The position numbers were made by a program, and so were the translations under genes. From Candidatus Enterococcus leclercqii (GTDB lineage Bacteria; Bacillota; Bacilli; Lactobacillales; Enterococcaceae), in contig NZ_MAEH01000012.1 in the NCBI RefSeq assembly GCF_009933135.1, positions 62,001-126,000 of the forward strand: a stretch of DNA of 64,000 nucleotides, given 5' to 3'. The notes beneath the pieces were generated by a model. The model did no database searches. It was given only the letters and a program-made list of their open reading frames with translations, and was not told the DNA's origin. This document shows positions 17,301 to 25,723 of the stretch, one piece after another (the stretch's first letter is position 1; each line of letters starts with the position of its first letter).

Positions 17301-18407
17301 ATGAATCGTTACGACCGTCAGATTAGAGTCAGCAAAATCGGCTTAACTGGACAACAAAAATTACATAATAGTCGACTGCTATTGGTGGGCTGCGGAGCAT
17401 TAGGGACTTATGCCGCCGAACAATTAGTTCGTGGCGGGGTTGGTGAATTGATTCTAGTCGATCCTGATACCGTCGATCTGACTAATCTCCAACGCCAAAC
17501 GCTCTTTACCGTAGCCGATGTCCAGGCCAAACGACACAAGGTAACCGCTTGTGCTGAAGCATTGTCAGCCATCGATCCCGCTATCAAAGTCACGCCGTTA
17601 GCCATGACTTTTGATCAGGCGCTTTTTCAAGAGTTAGGGAAATTGGATTTGGTGTTGGATTGTACCGATAATTTTCTTGTCCGTACAAGCATCAACAGCT
17701 TCTGTCTTGAAAAAAAACTACCCTTTATCTTTGCTGCTTGCGGGGGGACTAGCGGACAAGTGATGGCCCTTCAGCCAGCATACGGACCCTGCTTGCAATG
17801 TGTCTTTCCTCAGATGGCTGAGTTGACAGAAAAAAGTTGTGAGACAATCGGTGTTATTACCCCATTGATTCCCTTGGTAAGTGCACTACAAGTAGGACTA
17901 GCTTATCGCTGCCTGTTAGAACCAGAAAAAATGGACTGGCAGACACTTTTAGTGACAGATGTCTGGTCAGGCGAACTACAGCGCTTCAAGATTCGCAAAA
18001 AAGAAGAGTGCCCAAGCTGTGGCAAAAAAACTGATTTACAAATTAAACGTCCCCTGAAAAAAGTCTGCGGCCATATCTACCAAGGTCAATTGGCAGCACC
18101 GGTTTCACTGTCAGAACTGGCAGCCATCTCTACTGCAGCCGGTTGGCCCTGCCGGCAAAATAAGCTGGCGTTGCTGATTCAGCTTCACTCAAAAACTTCA
18201 ACTGAACGCCAATTGGTACAAGAAAATGGAGGGCACTCTCAAGATACCCAAACAGCCGATTCTGAATCACACGCTGTAAAAGAAGAGAAACTTCCCAGCA
18301 TCACTATCTTTCGAAATGGTCGTGCGCTGTTTTATGATTTTCCTGATGAAGCATTTGCCGCACAACTCTATGAATTGTTGCAGTCGCCACCACAATCTCT
18401 TTTTTAA
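17301..18407 (+). CDS. moeB: ThiF/MoeB-family adenylyltransferase
   Basis: This E1-like enzyme activates the C-terminal glycine of a sulfur-carrier protein, here probably MoaD. The N-terminal 245 residues are a canonical MoeB/ThiF domain: YDRQIRV, GCGALGTYAAEQLVRGGVG (nucleotide loop), D.VDLTNLQRQ, DCTDNF, and two zinc CxxC pairs (CLQC and CPSC). The last 120 residues are less conserved and include a low-complexity Gln/Ser/Asp stretch near residues 305-330. A rhodanese domain is not evident. It diverges from moaC. ThiF or another carrier partner remains possible, but context favours MoeB. Confidence 0.87.
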   Translation: MNRYDRQIRVSKIGLTGQQKLHNSRLLLVGCGALGTYAAEQLVRGGVGELILVDPDTVDLTNLQRQTLFTVADVQAKRHKVTACAEALSAIDPAIKVTPLAMTFDQALFQELGKLDLVLDCTDNFLVRTSINSFCLEKKLPFIFAACGGTSGQVMALQPAYGPCLQCVFPQMAELTEKSCETIGVITPLIPLVSALQVGLAYRCLLEPEKMDWQTLLVTDVWSGELQRFKIRKKEECPSCGKKTDLQIKRPLKKVCGHIYQGQLAAPVSLSELAAISTAAGWPCRQNKLALLIQLHSKTSTERQLVQENGGHSQDTQTADSESHAVKEEKLPSITIFRNGRALFYDFPDEAFAAQLYELLQSPPQSLF

Positions 18408-18566
18408 AGAATTTGCTCTTCTTTCCTATCTACACACTATTTTCTTGTCCCAAATGGCGTCTTGGCTGATTTCGCACCCTAGCCATCAGCTGCTGACAAC
18501 TACCCTGTTTGCTGTTCATTTCAGCAGCTTTGCGGTACAGTTGTCAAAAAGAAACGAGGGGACTTT

Positions 18567-19262
18567 ATGAGTACAATTTTGATTACCGGTGGCAATACCG
18601 GCCTTGGCTTTGAAACTGCCAAGCGACTTTTAGCAGTCGGCCATAAACTTTATATTACTAGTCGAAGTGTTGAAGGAGGACGTCTTGCTGCTGAAAAGCT
18701 GGGCTGTGAATTTCTGGTAATGGACATAACCGACGAAATTTCGGTCCAACAAGCATTCCTCCAATACCAAACCCGCGAAGACTCTTTGGATGTCCTGATC
18801 AACAATGCAGGGATTCCTGGCGAGCGGCGCCCCATTGAAGCAGTTGATGCGGCTTTGCTGGAATCAGTCTTTGCCACCAATGTTTTTGGCAGCCTTCGGG
18901 TCATACAGGCCTTTTTACCATTGTTGCAACGCTCGCATAATCCGGTGATAGTCAACGTCTCCAGCGGTGTCGGTTCCTTTGCCAAACAGACAGATGACAC
19001 TACCTTAGAATCAAAAGTCATTTCACCCGCCTATGCTTCTTCCAAAGCGGCTCTTTCGATGCTGACTCTTCAATATGCAAAAGCATTGCCAAACATGCGC
19101 ATCAATGCTGCTGATCCCGGGCCCACCAATACCGGCGGCAACTTTAATCGCGGCCGCCAATCGGTCACAGAAGGAACTGATGCGATCTTCCGCCTGGCCA
19201 CACTGGATCAAAATGGTCCTACTGGCACCTTCCAAGATCGCAATGGCTTAATCGGCTGGTAG
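18567..19262 (+). CDS. Short-chain dehydrogenase/reductase
   Basis: The 231-aa product is a classical SDR: the NAD(P) motif TGGNTGLG (residues 7-14), NNAG, the Ser in NVSSGVG and the catalytic YASSK. The substrate cannot be told from sequence. GAGGGG lies 6 bases before the ATG. It stands alone between the moeB-like gene and the metQ terminator; no link with the neighbours is seen. Confidence 0.9.
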   Translation: MSTILITGGNTGLGFETAKRLLAVGHKLYITSRSVEGGRLAAEKLGCEFLVMDITDEISVQQAFLQYQTREDSLDVLINNAGIPGERRPIEAVDAALLESVFATNVFGSLRVIQAFLPLLQRSHNPVIVNVSSGVGSFAKQTDDTTLESKVISPAYASSKAALSMLTLQYAKALPNMRINAADPGPTNTGGNFNRGRQSVTEGTDAIFRLATLDQNGPTGTFQDRNGLIGW

Positions 19263-19380
19263 GTCCACAAAGCAAAATTACCAGCTTGCAAAATCAGCTT
19301 CTTGATAACTGCTACATCTAATCAACAAGAAACCATAGTCCATAGGTATTTGACTGATGACTACAGATAAGAGTTATAAA

Positions 19381-19425
19381 AAACGAACAATGGTCTCGCC
19401 AAAATTGGCGCCCATTGTTCGTTTT
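19381..19425. terminator. Bidirectional terminator between SDR gene and metQ
   Basis: AAACGAACAATGG pairs with CCATTGTTCGTTT, with a nested smaller stem CGCCAA/TTGGCG, and A/T tracts outside. Confidence 0.88.
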
Positions 19426-19499
19426 TCCATTTATTATAGAAGTTGTCTCATAACCCGCCGTATCTCAACAAGCACGGCCCATGTTTTTCAAAATATCAA

Positions 19500-20354
19500 T
19501 TAATTAGCGTCTACGATTTTAACGGAACCTTGCCATTTTTCGTCAACGAATTTCTTCACTTCGTCACTGTGAAGAGCAGCGACAAGTTTTTTGATGCTGT
19601 CTTTGTTTTCATCACCTGCACGAACAGCAATGATGTTGGCATATGGTGAGTTATCAGCTTCCAACAAAAGAGAGTCTTTCGTCGGATTCATGTCAGCACT
19701 CAAGACAAAATTCGCATTGATAGCTACCAATGAATCAGCCTCATTTTCATAGGTTGGAATTAAGACCCCTGGATCGATGTCGTGCTTGAAGACTAATTTT
19801 TTAGGATTTTCGGTAATGTCATCAAATGTTGCTGTTGTCTTTTCCACGCCATCTTTCAATTTGATCAACCCAGCATCTTCCAAGATAGTCAGAATACGGC
19901 CCCAGTCGGACTCAGAGTTTGAAGTAATCACTTGAGTGCCTTCCTTGATGTCCTCCAGACTCTTGATATTTTTGGAATAAATCCCCATCGGTTCGATATG
20001 AATAGCACCTGCGTTTGCAAAATCATAATCATATTCCTTCACTTGTTTGTCAAAATAAGGAATATGCTGGAAGTAGTTGGCATCTATTTCTTTTTCAGCC
20101 AACGCTTTATTTGGCATTACATAGTCAGTGAAGGTTTTTACTTCCAGTTTGATACCTTCTTTTTCCAGGACAGGTTTAGCTGCCTCCAAGATTTCAGCGT
20201 GGGGACTTGGTGAAGCACCCACTACTAACGTGGTTTCACCGTCTTTGCCGCTATTTGCTGAGCTATCGGCGGTATCTTTGTCGTTGTTTCCGCAAGCGGC
20301 CAATGCGCCGAATGCCAATAAGAATGTTGCTGCGAGTCCAATAATCTTTTTCAT
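19500..20354 (-). CDS. metQ: Methionine ABC transporter substrate-binding lipoprotein MetQ
   Basis: MetQ captures methionine outside the membrane for the MetNPQ importer. The 284-aa product starts with a lipoprotein signal and lipobox LAAC near residue 20, followed by a Ser/Asp-rich linker. NlpA/MetQ family marks include VGASPSPHAEIL, ANYFQHIPY and EKWQGSV near the end. The ATG at 20354 has AAGGGG 8 bases upstream; the ATG two codons earlier is too close to it. It is the last gene of the T-box-controlled metN-metP-metQ operon. Confidence 0.95.
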   Translation of the reverse strand: MKKIIGLAATFLLAFGALAACGNNDKDTADSSANSGKDGETTLVVGASPSPHAEILEAAKPVLEKEGIKLEVKTFTDYVMPNKALAEKEIDANYFQHIPYFDKQVKEYDYDFANAGAIHIEPMGIYSKNIKSLEDIKEGTQVITSNSESDWGRILTILEDAGLIKLKDGVEKTTATFDDITENPKKLVFKHDIDPGVLIPTYENEADSLVAINANFVLSADMNPTKDSLLLEADNSPYANIIAVRAGDENKDSIKKLVAALHSDEVKKFVDEKWQGSVKIVDAN

Positions 20355-20475
20355 GTCCATTTCCCCTTTTTCTTTTTAGCGGTTTGTTCAGACCGCTTCT
20401 GGTAAAATCTCCTTATTTTCAAAGCCGCCTTTTAAATTAGCCGCGGCGAAAGCCCAAATGTTGTCGAAAAGCCAT

Positions 20476-21162
20476 TTAACGTTTATCCAATTTATTGGTA
20501 AGAAAGTCGCCCAATCCTTGGACAATAAAAACAATAACCAAAATAATGACTGTGGCAACCAACGTCACGGTCTGATTGTTCAGCTGGAATCCTTCTGACC
20601 AGGCTAATGATCCTAGACCACCTGCTCCAATAGCACCAGCCATTGCGGTAAAGCCGATCATAGACACCGCCGTTACGGTAAAACCAGAAACTAGCGCGGG
20701 CAGGCTTTCCGGAATCAATACTTTGTACATGACTTGCCAACTGTTGGCACCCATTGCATTGGCAGCTTCAATAACACCTGGTGAAATTTCCCGTAAGGCA
20801 ATCTCCACCATACGTGCATAAAATGGTGCCGCTGAAAGGATTAACGCCGGCAAAGCTGCAGGCCAGTCAATGATGGTCCCAACGATTGCTTTTGTAAAAG
20901 GCATAATCAACACCATCAAAATCATAAATGGTGTCGAGCGAAAAATATTGCTGACCACCGAAACGACATTGTACAAAAGTGTGTAAGCTAAGCCTTTTTT
21001 ACGACTGAGGCTGTACAACACAAGTCCTAGTAAAAAGCCTAAAATCAAAACAACGATTAAAGAGAAAACCGTCATTGCCAGTGTTGCTACGGTGGCTTCT
21101 TTCATGCGATCCCAGTTGACCTTATCAAAATTCAGATAGATCTCAGAAAAACTCTTATCCAT
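20476..21162 (-). CDS. metP: Methionine ABC transporter permease (MetI/MetP)
   Basis: This is the membrane subunit of the methionine importer. The 228-aa product has five or so membrane helices and the ABC permease EAA-type loop (EAANAMGANSWQVMYKVLIPES) that contacts MetN. It overlaps the metN end by eight bases with GGAGG in the overlap region, so the two are coupled. I use the Bacillus name metP to avoid confusion with the gamma-synthase metI. Confidence 0.95.
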   Translation of the reverse strand: MDKSFSEIYLNFDKVNWDRMKEATVATLAMTVFSLIVVLILGFLLGLVLYSLSRKKGLAYTLLYNVVSVVSNIFRSTPFMILMVLIMPFTKAIVGTIIDWPAALPALILSAAPFYARMVEIALREISPGVIEAANAMGANSWQVMYKVLIPESLPALVSGFTVTAVSMIGFTAMAGAIGAGGLGSLAWSEGFQLNNQTVTLVATVIILVIVFIVQGLGDFLTNKLDKR

Positions 21163-22189
21163 GGTGCAACACCTCCACTCCTACTTCTTGGGCACTGAAG
21201 AACGCAGTCGCTTGACGAATAGCGGTGGCATCTCCGGTCAAAAGGACGGTCAAGGTTCCAAAAGAGCCCTCTTTGCCCTGTCGAATATTGCCATAAACGA
21301 CATTGACATCCACGTCGTATTGCCGGATGGCTTGGCTGATTACCGGTTCATTGGCATTGTCGTCTTTGAAAGTCAGCGTCAACAGTGTGCCGTTTGGATT
21401 TTCCTTGATGAATTCCGTCAGCACTTCTGCCGGATCTTCACTTGGTTTTAAGTCTTGTTGTACAAATCGTTTGGTGACTTCCTGTTGAGGATTGCGGAAT
21501 ACCTCAGCCACCGAACCTTCTTCCACGACTTTTCCCAGCTCCATCACAGCTACTTTGTTACAGATCTTTCGAATGACGTTCATCTCATGGGTAATCAGCA
21601 CAATGGTCAGGTCCAGCTGTTGGTTGATATCCAACAGCAAATCCAACACTTCATCCGTGGTCTGGGGATCCAGCGCACTCGTCGCTTCATCACACAAGAG
21701 AATCTTCGGATTATTTGCCAATGCTCGCGCAATCCCTACCCGCTGCTTTTGTCCGCCAGAGAGTTGGCTTGGATAGGCATCCCCGCGGCCTTCCAAACCA
21801 ACCAACTGCATGAGTTCTTCGGCCCGGCGTACCCGTTCGGCTTTTTTCATTCCCGACAATTCTAAAGGAAACTGGATATTTTCCGAAACCGTACGAGACC
21901 ACAATAAGTTGAAATGCTGGAAGATCATACCGATATTTTTACGGAAATCTCGCAGCCCTTTTTTGCTGAGGGCAGAGATATTCTCCCCGTCCACAACTAC
22001 TTCTCCATCTGTGGGTAGTTCCAAACCATTCAATAACCGTACCAGGGTACTTTTCCCAGCGCCGGAATAACCAACAATACCGTAGATATCGCCTTTTTCC
22101 ACTGCCAGTGTTACATCGTCCACTGCACGGATCTGTTTTCCTTTCACGTCAAAGGTTCGTTTGACGTTGTTCAATTGGATCAATGCCAT
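21155..22189 (-). CDS. metN: Methionine ABC transporter ATP-binding protein MetN
   Basis: MetN drives methionine uptake. The 344-aa product has Walker A GYSGAGKST, the Q-loop, signature LSGGQKQR, Walker B ILLCDEATSALD and a C-terminal NIL domain (about residues 265-344), which binds methionine and inhibits transport when the amino acid is plentiful. I chose 22189 (GGAG nine bases upstream) over an in-frame ATG at 22204 that lacks a ribosome site. It is the first gene of the operon and lies directly after the Met T-box. Confidence 0.96.
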   Translation of the reverse strand: MALIQLNNVKRTFDVKGKQIRAVDDVTLAVEKGDIYGIVGYSGAGKSTLVRLLNGLELPTDGEVVVDGENISALSKKGLRDFRKNIGMIFQHFNLLWSRTVSENIQFPLELSGMKKAERVRRAEELMQLVGLEGRGDAYPSQLSGGQKQRVGIARALANNPKILLCDEATSALDPQTTDEVLDLLLDINQQLDLTIVLITHEMNVIRKICNKVAVMELGKVVEEGSVAEVFRNPQQEVTKRFVQQDLKPSEDPAEVLTEFIKENPNGTLLTLTFKDDNANEPVISQAIRQYDVDVNVVYGNIRQGKEGSFGTLTVLLTGDATAIRQATAFFSAQEVGVEVLHHG

Positions 22190-22284
22190 CGTACTTTTCT
22201 CCATTCTTTTGCGTTAAATCTAAAATGTGGCTGTCCGTTGTCTGTTGTTTAACCCACAAGCGTACTCACCTTGTCAGTATACAA

Positions 22285-22615
22285 ATAAAAAGCCGTCTCG
22301 TCACGATACAACATTGCTGTTGCAAAGGACGAAACGACTTTATCATTTCGTGTTACCACCTTGGTTCGCTATTATTTCTCAATAATAACCTCATCCGGTA
22401 CTTAAGCTCTTCAGATTTGTTTCTGATGTGCAGCTGCATACCGTGACGCTATAACGGGCGTTCCCGTATCAAGCTTGCAGTTGCTCACTTGATCTGCTCA
22501 AAGACCATCTTCCGCTTCTTCTCTCCGCTACCCTTTTTCAGCTGACCGGGCTCTCTGCAAACGGCTCCGAAACGTACTCTTCTTTTCAAAGCTTTCAGTT
22601 GTGTTGTTATTGATG
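22285..22615 (-). ncRNA. T-box riboswitch, methionine specific
   Basis: On the minus strand the T-box core AAGGTGGTAACACG (about 22348-22362) is followed by a terminator stem (AAGTCGTTTCGTC with GACGAGACGGCTT, then a T run at 22288-22292). The Stem I strand reads CGGAAG-ATG-GTCTTTGAG, with specifier ATG at 22506-22508, nearly identical to the metA leader. It controls metN-metP-metQ in response to uncharged tRNA-Met. Confidence 0.92.
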
Positions 22616-22618
22616 ATG

Positions 22619-22647
22619 ATTATAGCAAGCTGATTTAAGACTGTCAA
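22619..22647 (-). promoter_or_regulatory. Promoter of the metNPQ T-box operon
   Basis: Consensus -35 TTGACA (22642-22647), a 17-base spacer and -10 TATAAT (22619-22624). Confidence 0.9.
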
Positions 22648-22705
22648 CCAGAAACTTTCAGAAATTTTCACTCTTGTAAAAAAGGCTCCGCAGCTTCGAA
22701 ACAGT

Positions 22706-22732
22706 AAAAAACCGCCGACAATTGCGGCGGCG
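22706..22732 (-). terminator. Terminator after the gcvH-like gene
   Basis: CCGCCG-CAATTGT-CGGCGG on the minus strand, followed by TTTTTTAC. Confidence 0.85.
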
Positions 22733-22756
22733 ACTTTTTGCTGTTATTGGCTGATT

Positions 22757-23095
22757 TTAAAGATTGTCAAACTCGGTTGTGTCCACGTCTTTTAACGCAA
22801 CCAGCCAAGCATTCATTTCATCTTCGTCATTTAAGACGTCGATGTTTTCAGCAATCTTATCATTGATTGAAGAAATCGTACCAGACAATGGTGCTGGGAA
22901 TTCTTGAACCGCTTTTTCAGCTTCAACTTCGACCATTGGTTCCCCTTGTTTCACACTTGCTCCAGGCTTAGGCAAGTTAGCAAAAGTCACTTTTCCCAAG
23001 TCTTCTTGTGCTTGGGCACTCAGGCCAATCACATACTCCGCTCCGTTAAACAAAATCCACAAATTATCCTTTGTTTTCAAACATTTCTTTTCCAT
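22757..23095 (-). CDS. gcvH: Glycine cleavage H-like lipoyl carrier protein
   Basis: The 112-aa product is a GcvH fold protein with the lipoylation site Lys in VEAEKAVQEFPAPLSG (about residue 61). No other glycine cleavage genes are in view. In Firmicutes that lack the full system, a lone GcvH is known or thought to act as a lipoyl donor in the lipoate relay. It starts two bases after the ArsC/Spx-like gene, the same pairing as yusI-gcvH in Bacillus subtilis, and the met importer beside it corresponds to yusABC there. The ribosome site GGAGCAG lies within the upstream gene end. Confidence 0.88.
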   Translation of the reverse strand: MEKKCLKTKDNLWILFNGAEYVIGLSAQAQEDLGKVTFANLPKPGASVKQGEPMVEVEAEKAVQEFPAPLSGTISSINDKIAENIDVLNDEDEMNAWLVALKDVDTTEFDNL

Positions 23096-23097
23096 GA

Positions 23098-23454
23098 TTA
23101 ATTTACTGCTCCTTCATAATCTGTTTCTTTAAAGCCGACAGCCAAAAATTGACCATCTTTTGCTAAAATCGGACGTTTGATCAACATGCCGTCCGTAGCT
23201 AACAATGCACAAGCCTGTTCCTTCGTTAAATCAGCCACGCGGTCCTTCAATCCCAGCTCTCGGTACTTCATGCCACTGGTATTGAAAAAGCGCCGAATTG
23301 GTAAACCACTTTGGGTCATCCACTCGGACAACTGATTTGCACTGGGAGGATTCTGGACCATATCGACGGTTTGGACCGTTACCTGTTGTGAATCCAGCCA
23401 TGCTTTGGCTTTCTTACATGTACCGCATTTCGGGTACCAATACAATGTGTACAT
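23098..23454 (-). CDS. ArsC/Spx-family thioredoxin-fold protein
   Basis: The 118-aa product has the N-terminal CGTC motif (residues 10-13) of the ArsC/Spx/MgsR family and the RRFFNTSG and LIKRPIL segments typical of its YusI branch. It is not the global regulator Spx itself, judging from context. It is coupled to the gcvH-like gene, as in B. subtilis. Its biochemical role is unknown. Confidence 0.87.
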   Translation of the reverse strand: MYTLYWYPKCGTCKKAKAWLDSQQVTVQTVDMVQNPPSANQLSEWMTQSGLPIRRFFNTSGMKYRELGLKDRVADLTKEQACALLATDGMLIKRPILAKDGQFLAVGFKETDYEGAVN

Positions 23455-23490
23455 TTTGTCCTCCTTATGCTGCGGTCGAGACCGCCGTTT

Positions 23491-24693
23491 TTATGACAGG
23501 CTGTCCTTTGGAGCTCCTGCCTGATAACGCATGGATAAAATCAGCCCGATCCCGATCATATTACACAAGATTGATGACCCCCCTTGACTGATAAACGGCA
23601 GTGGTATCCCCGTCAAAGGCAGAAGACCAATATTAGCACCGATGTTTTCAAAAACGTGAAACAAGATCATCATAATGATCCCCACTGAAATATATGTGTA
23701 AAATTCGTTATTGGTATCAAAACAGACTTTTACCATTTGATAAATCAGAACAAAATAAACCAAAATCACAAAGGCACTGCCGACAAAGCCAAACATCTCA
23801 CCAATCATGGTAAAAATCATATCTGACTCTCGTACCGGCACGTAAATATCGGAGACATTGAACCCTTTCCCAAACATTTCGCCGGAACCGACTGCCATCA
23901 TGCCATAAGCTTGTTGCATCGAATCCCCTTGTATATCATGGAATGGATTTAACCAAGAGTCAATCCGTTTGAACTGATACTGATGAAAACCCACATGAGA
24001 CAACAGCTCACGACCAAAATCCGTCATGACTAAGAAAATCAGCCCACCGCCGATAATCACAGCAATTGCTACAGCCGGTATAATGATGCGCCAACTGATA
24101 CCTGACATTAAAAAGACGCCACCGAAGATTGCCAGAAACACCAACATCGTCCCTAAGTCTTTTTGGGCAATAACCAAGCCGACTGTGGGTAAGGTGACCA
24201 GCATCAACTTGCCAATCAACAGCCAATCTGAACGTAAGGTACGAGCCTTATATTTCACATTATGGGAAGTTACCACCAGCGCCATCATCATAATATAGGC
24301 GATTTTCATTAATTCAGAAGGCTGAAACGTCAGGTTAGAGGTCACACGAAACCAGTTTTTTGAACCCGTCTCTATCGCCAGCTGCTTATCATGAAATTTC
24401 AATAAAGCCGCCATTACTGCTAAACCTAGTCCGTAAATCACCGGGGTTAGCTTCCAAAGCCATTTGGACTTCATCTGCATGATAATTACGATTGCTACTG
24501 TACCGACACCATACCACAAACTTTGCATCAATACCCCGCGAACCACAGAACGACCGCTGGGGTCATGGGACAAGGCGGAATACAAAGAAACCAAGCCAAT
24601 CATACACAATAAAAAAACGGGTAGGATGACACCGTAGTCGATACGGCTGTCACGCAACGCCCGGTCATTCTTTTGGGAAAGTCTGTTCTCCAT
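23491..24693 (-). CDS. rodA: SEDS peptidoglycan glycosyltransferase RodA
   Basis: RodA polymerises lipid II glycan chains for side-wall growth. The 400-aa product has about ten membrane helices and SEDS motifs: FQPSELMKIAY near residue 125, IAQKDLGTM, the large extracellular loop with QQAYGMMAVGSGEMFGKGF, ESDMIFTMIGEMFGFVGS, and GIPLPFISQGGSS near the C-terminus. RodA is favoured over FtsW because the loop is of the rod type and there is no division gene nearby. The ATG at 24693 follows an in-frame TTG; GGAG is 13 bases upstream. A TATAAT-like -10 lies at 24801-24806. Confidence 0.9.
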   Translation of the reverse strand: MENRLSQKNDRALRDSRIDYGVILPVFLLCMIGLVSLYSALSHDPSGRSVVRGVLMQSLWYGVGTVAIVIIMQMKSKWLWKLTPVIYGLGLAVMAALLKFHDKQLAIETGSKNWFRVTSNLTFQPSELMKIAYIMMMALVVTSHNVKYKARTLRSDWLLIGKLMLVTLPTVGLVIAQKDLGTMLVFLAIFGGVFLMSGISWRIIIPAVAIAVIIGGGLIFLVMTDFGRELLSHVGFHQYQFKRIDSWLNPFHDIQGDSMQQAYGMMAVGSGEMFGKGFNVSDIYVPVRESDMIFTMIGEMFGFVGSAFVILVYFVLIYQMVKVCFDTNNEFYTYISVGIIMMILFHVFENIGANIGLLPLTGIPLPFISQGGSSILCNMIGIGLILSMRYQAGAPKDSLS

Positions 24694-25090
24694 CAAGTCA
24701 CTCTTTTCTCCGACAATTTCGTTCTACTCCGAAAAGTCCATTCCACAGCCAGTAAAAACGAAGGATTCAACTGCTGGGCGCTTTTCAGATACACTGATAC
24801 ATTATAGAGGGTTTCGTCAGGAAAAGAAAGTCCGGCCCTAACCAACAGTAAAGAATCTTAAGAAAAATACCCTCTCACAGAGTTTTCCGTAGGCTCTTCT
24901 AGGGATAAAGCTGCATACATCTGTATTAAAACCAACAGTCCCTTTTACGATGATCGTTGTGCCAGGTATCCCGTCAAATTGATACGACGAAGAAAGTTTC
25001 TCTGTAATATTTGCTGTACTTAGTAAAACTCTGCAAAAAAAGCCGCTGACTAAGCAACGACTTTGGGCTAGTAGGCTATTGGCAGTCTCT
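24694..25090. other. Intergenic stretch upstream of rodA
   Basis: The stretch contains a TATAAT at 24801-24806 (minus) without a convincing -35, and the terminator at 25035-25063 for the small gene beyond. No open reading frame with a ribosome site was found. Confidence 0.5.
25035..25063 (-). terminator. Terminator of the 78-aa gene
   Basis: AAGTCGTTG and CAGCGGCTT form a 9-bp stem with two G-U pairs, followed by TTTTTTT on the minus strand. Confidence 0.7.
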
Positions 25091-25327
25091 TCAGACTTTC
25101 TGCATTTTTTTATAATTGATAATCATGACACCATTGCTCTGAACCATCAACTGCTGATTTTCAGGAGTCTGATCCAGTTCCACCACTGCTGAATTCTTCA
25201 GCTGTTTGGTGACCACACCGGTTTGCGGTTGACCATAGATCAAAAATTTCACATGTGTCTCGGGTTTGAATTTCTTACCGAGATCTGACGGGACGACTGT
25301 TGCATCAAATTTTCCAAAAGTAGCCAC
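25091..25327 (-). CDS. Small conserved protein, possibly DUF2187/YkvS-like
   Basis: The 78-aa product is soluble and beta-rich, with VKFLIYGQPQTGVVTKQLKNS in the middle and MIINYKKMQKV at the end. It looks like a small KOW/SH3-like protein of the DUF2187 kind, but I am not sure of this. GGAGG lies just upstream of the ATG at 25327. It is monocistronic, with its own terminator. No function is proposed. Confidence 0.7.
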   Translation of the reverse strand: MATFGKFDATVVPSDLGKKFKPETHVKFLIYGQPQTGVVTKQLKNSAVVELDQTPENQQLMVQSNGVMIINYKKMQKV

Positions 25328-25541
25328 AATAAAAAACCTCCCTTTATATCATTCATTATAGCACACTTTGTGAAATTTTTCAGGAAATCATTTTTTTCAC
25401 AGTTTCAGCTTTAACTTTTCTTCAAAAATTGGCTCACGAAAATCACCACAAGAATCCTTTTCCACGCATCGTCCAGGACTGTTCAGCATCGTTTTTGTTC
25501 TTATTTTCGCAGGCCATCGTCGTGTTTTACAGTAAAAAAAA

Positions 25542-25566
25542 AGAAACCTGATTACTCAAGGTTTCT
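25542..25566 (-). terminator. Terminator of tRNA-Thr
   Basis: AGAAACCT pairs with AGGTTTCT, then a run of T on the minus strand. The rest of 25328-25541 holds nothing I can support. Confidence 0.85.
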
Positions 25567-25570
25567 CAAA

Positions 25571-25643
25571 TGCCGACTATAGGGATCGAACCTACGACCT
25601 ACGCGTTACGAGTGCGTTGCTCTACCAACTGAGCTAAGTCGGC
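25571..25643 (-). tRNA. tRNA-Thr (anticodon CGU)
   Basis: The minus strand folds into a 73-base cloverleaf: acceptor GCCGACT/AGTCGGC, D-arm GCTC...GAGC, anticodon stem ACGCA/CGCGT with loop CTCGTAA (anticodon CGU, reading ACG), T-arm with TTCGATC and discriminator A. CCA is not encoded. A promoter (-35 TTTACA at 25695-25700, 17 bases, -10 TATACT at 25672-25677) lies upstream. A perfect 9-bp inverted repeat, ATTCGTTGA/TCAACGAAT (25644-25668), fills the 5' leader. Confidence 0.96.
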
Positions 25644-25723
25644 ATTCGTTGAAGCAATGTCAACGAATAAGAGTATAGTGAAAAAACAGCCATTTGTAAA
25701 GTAAAAACCGTTTTTTTCTTGAA

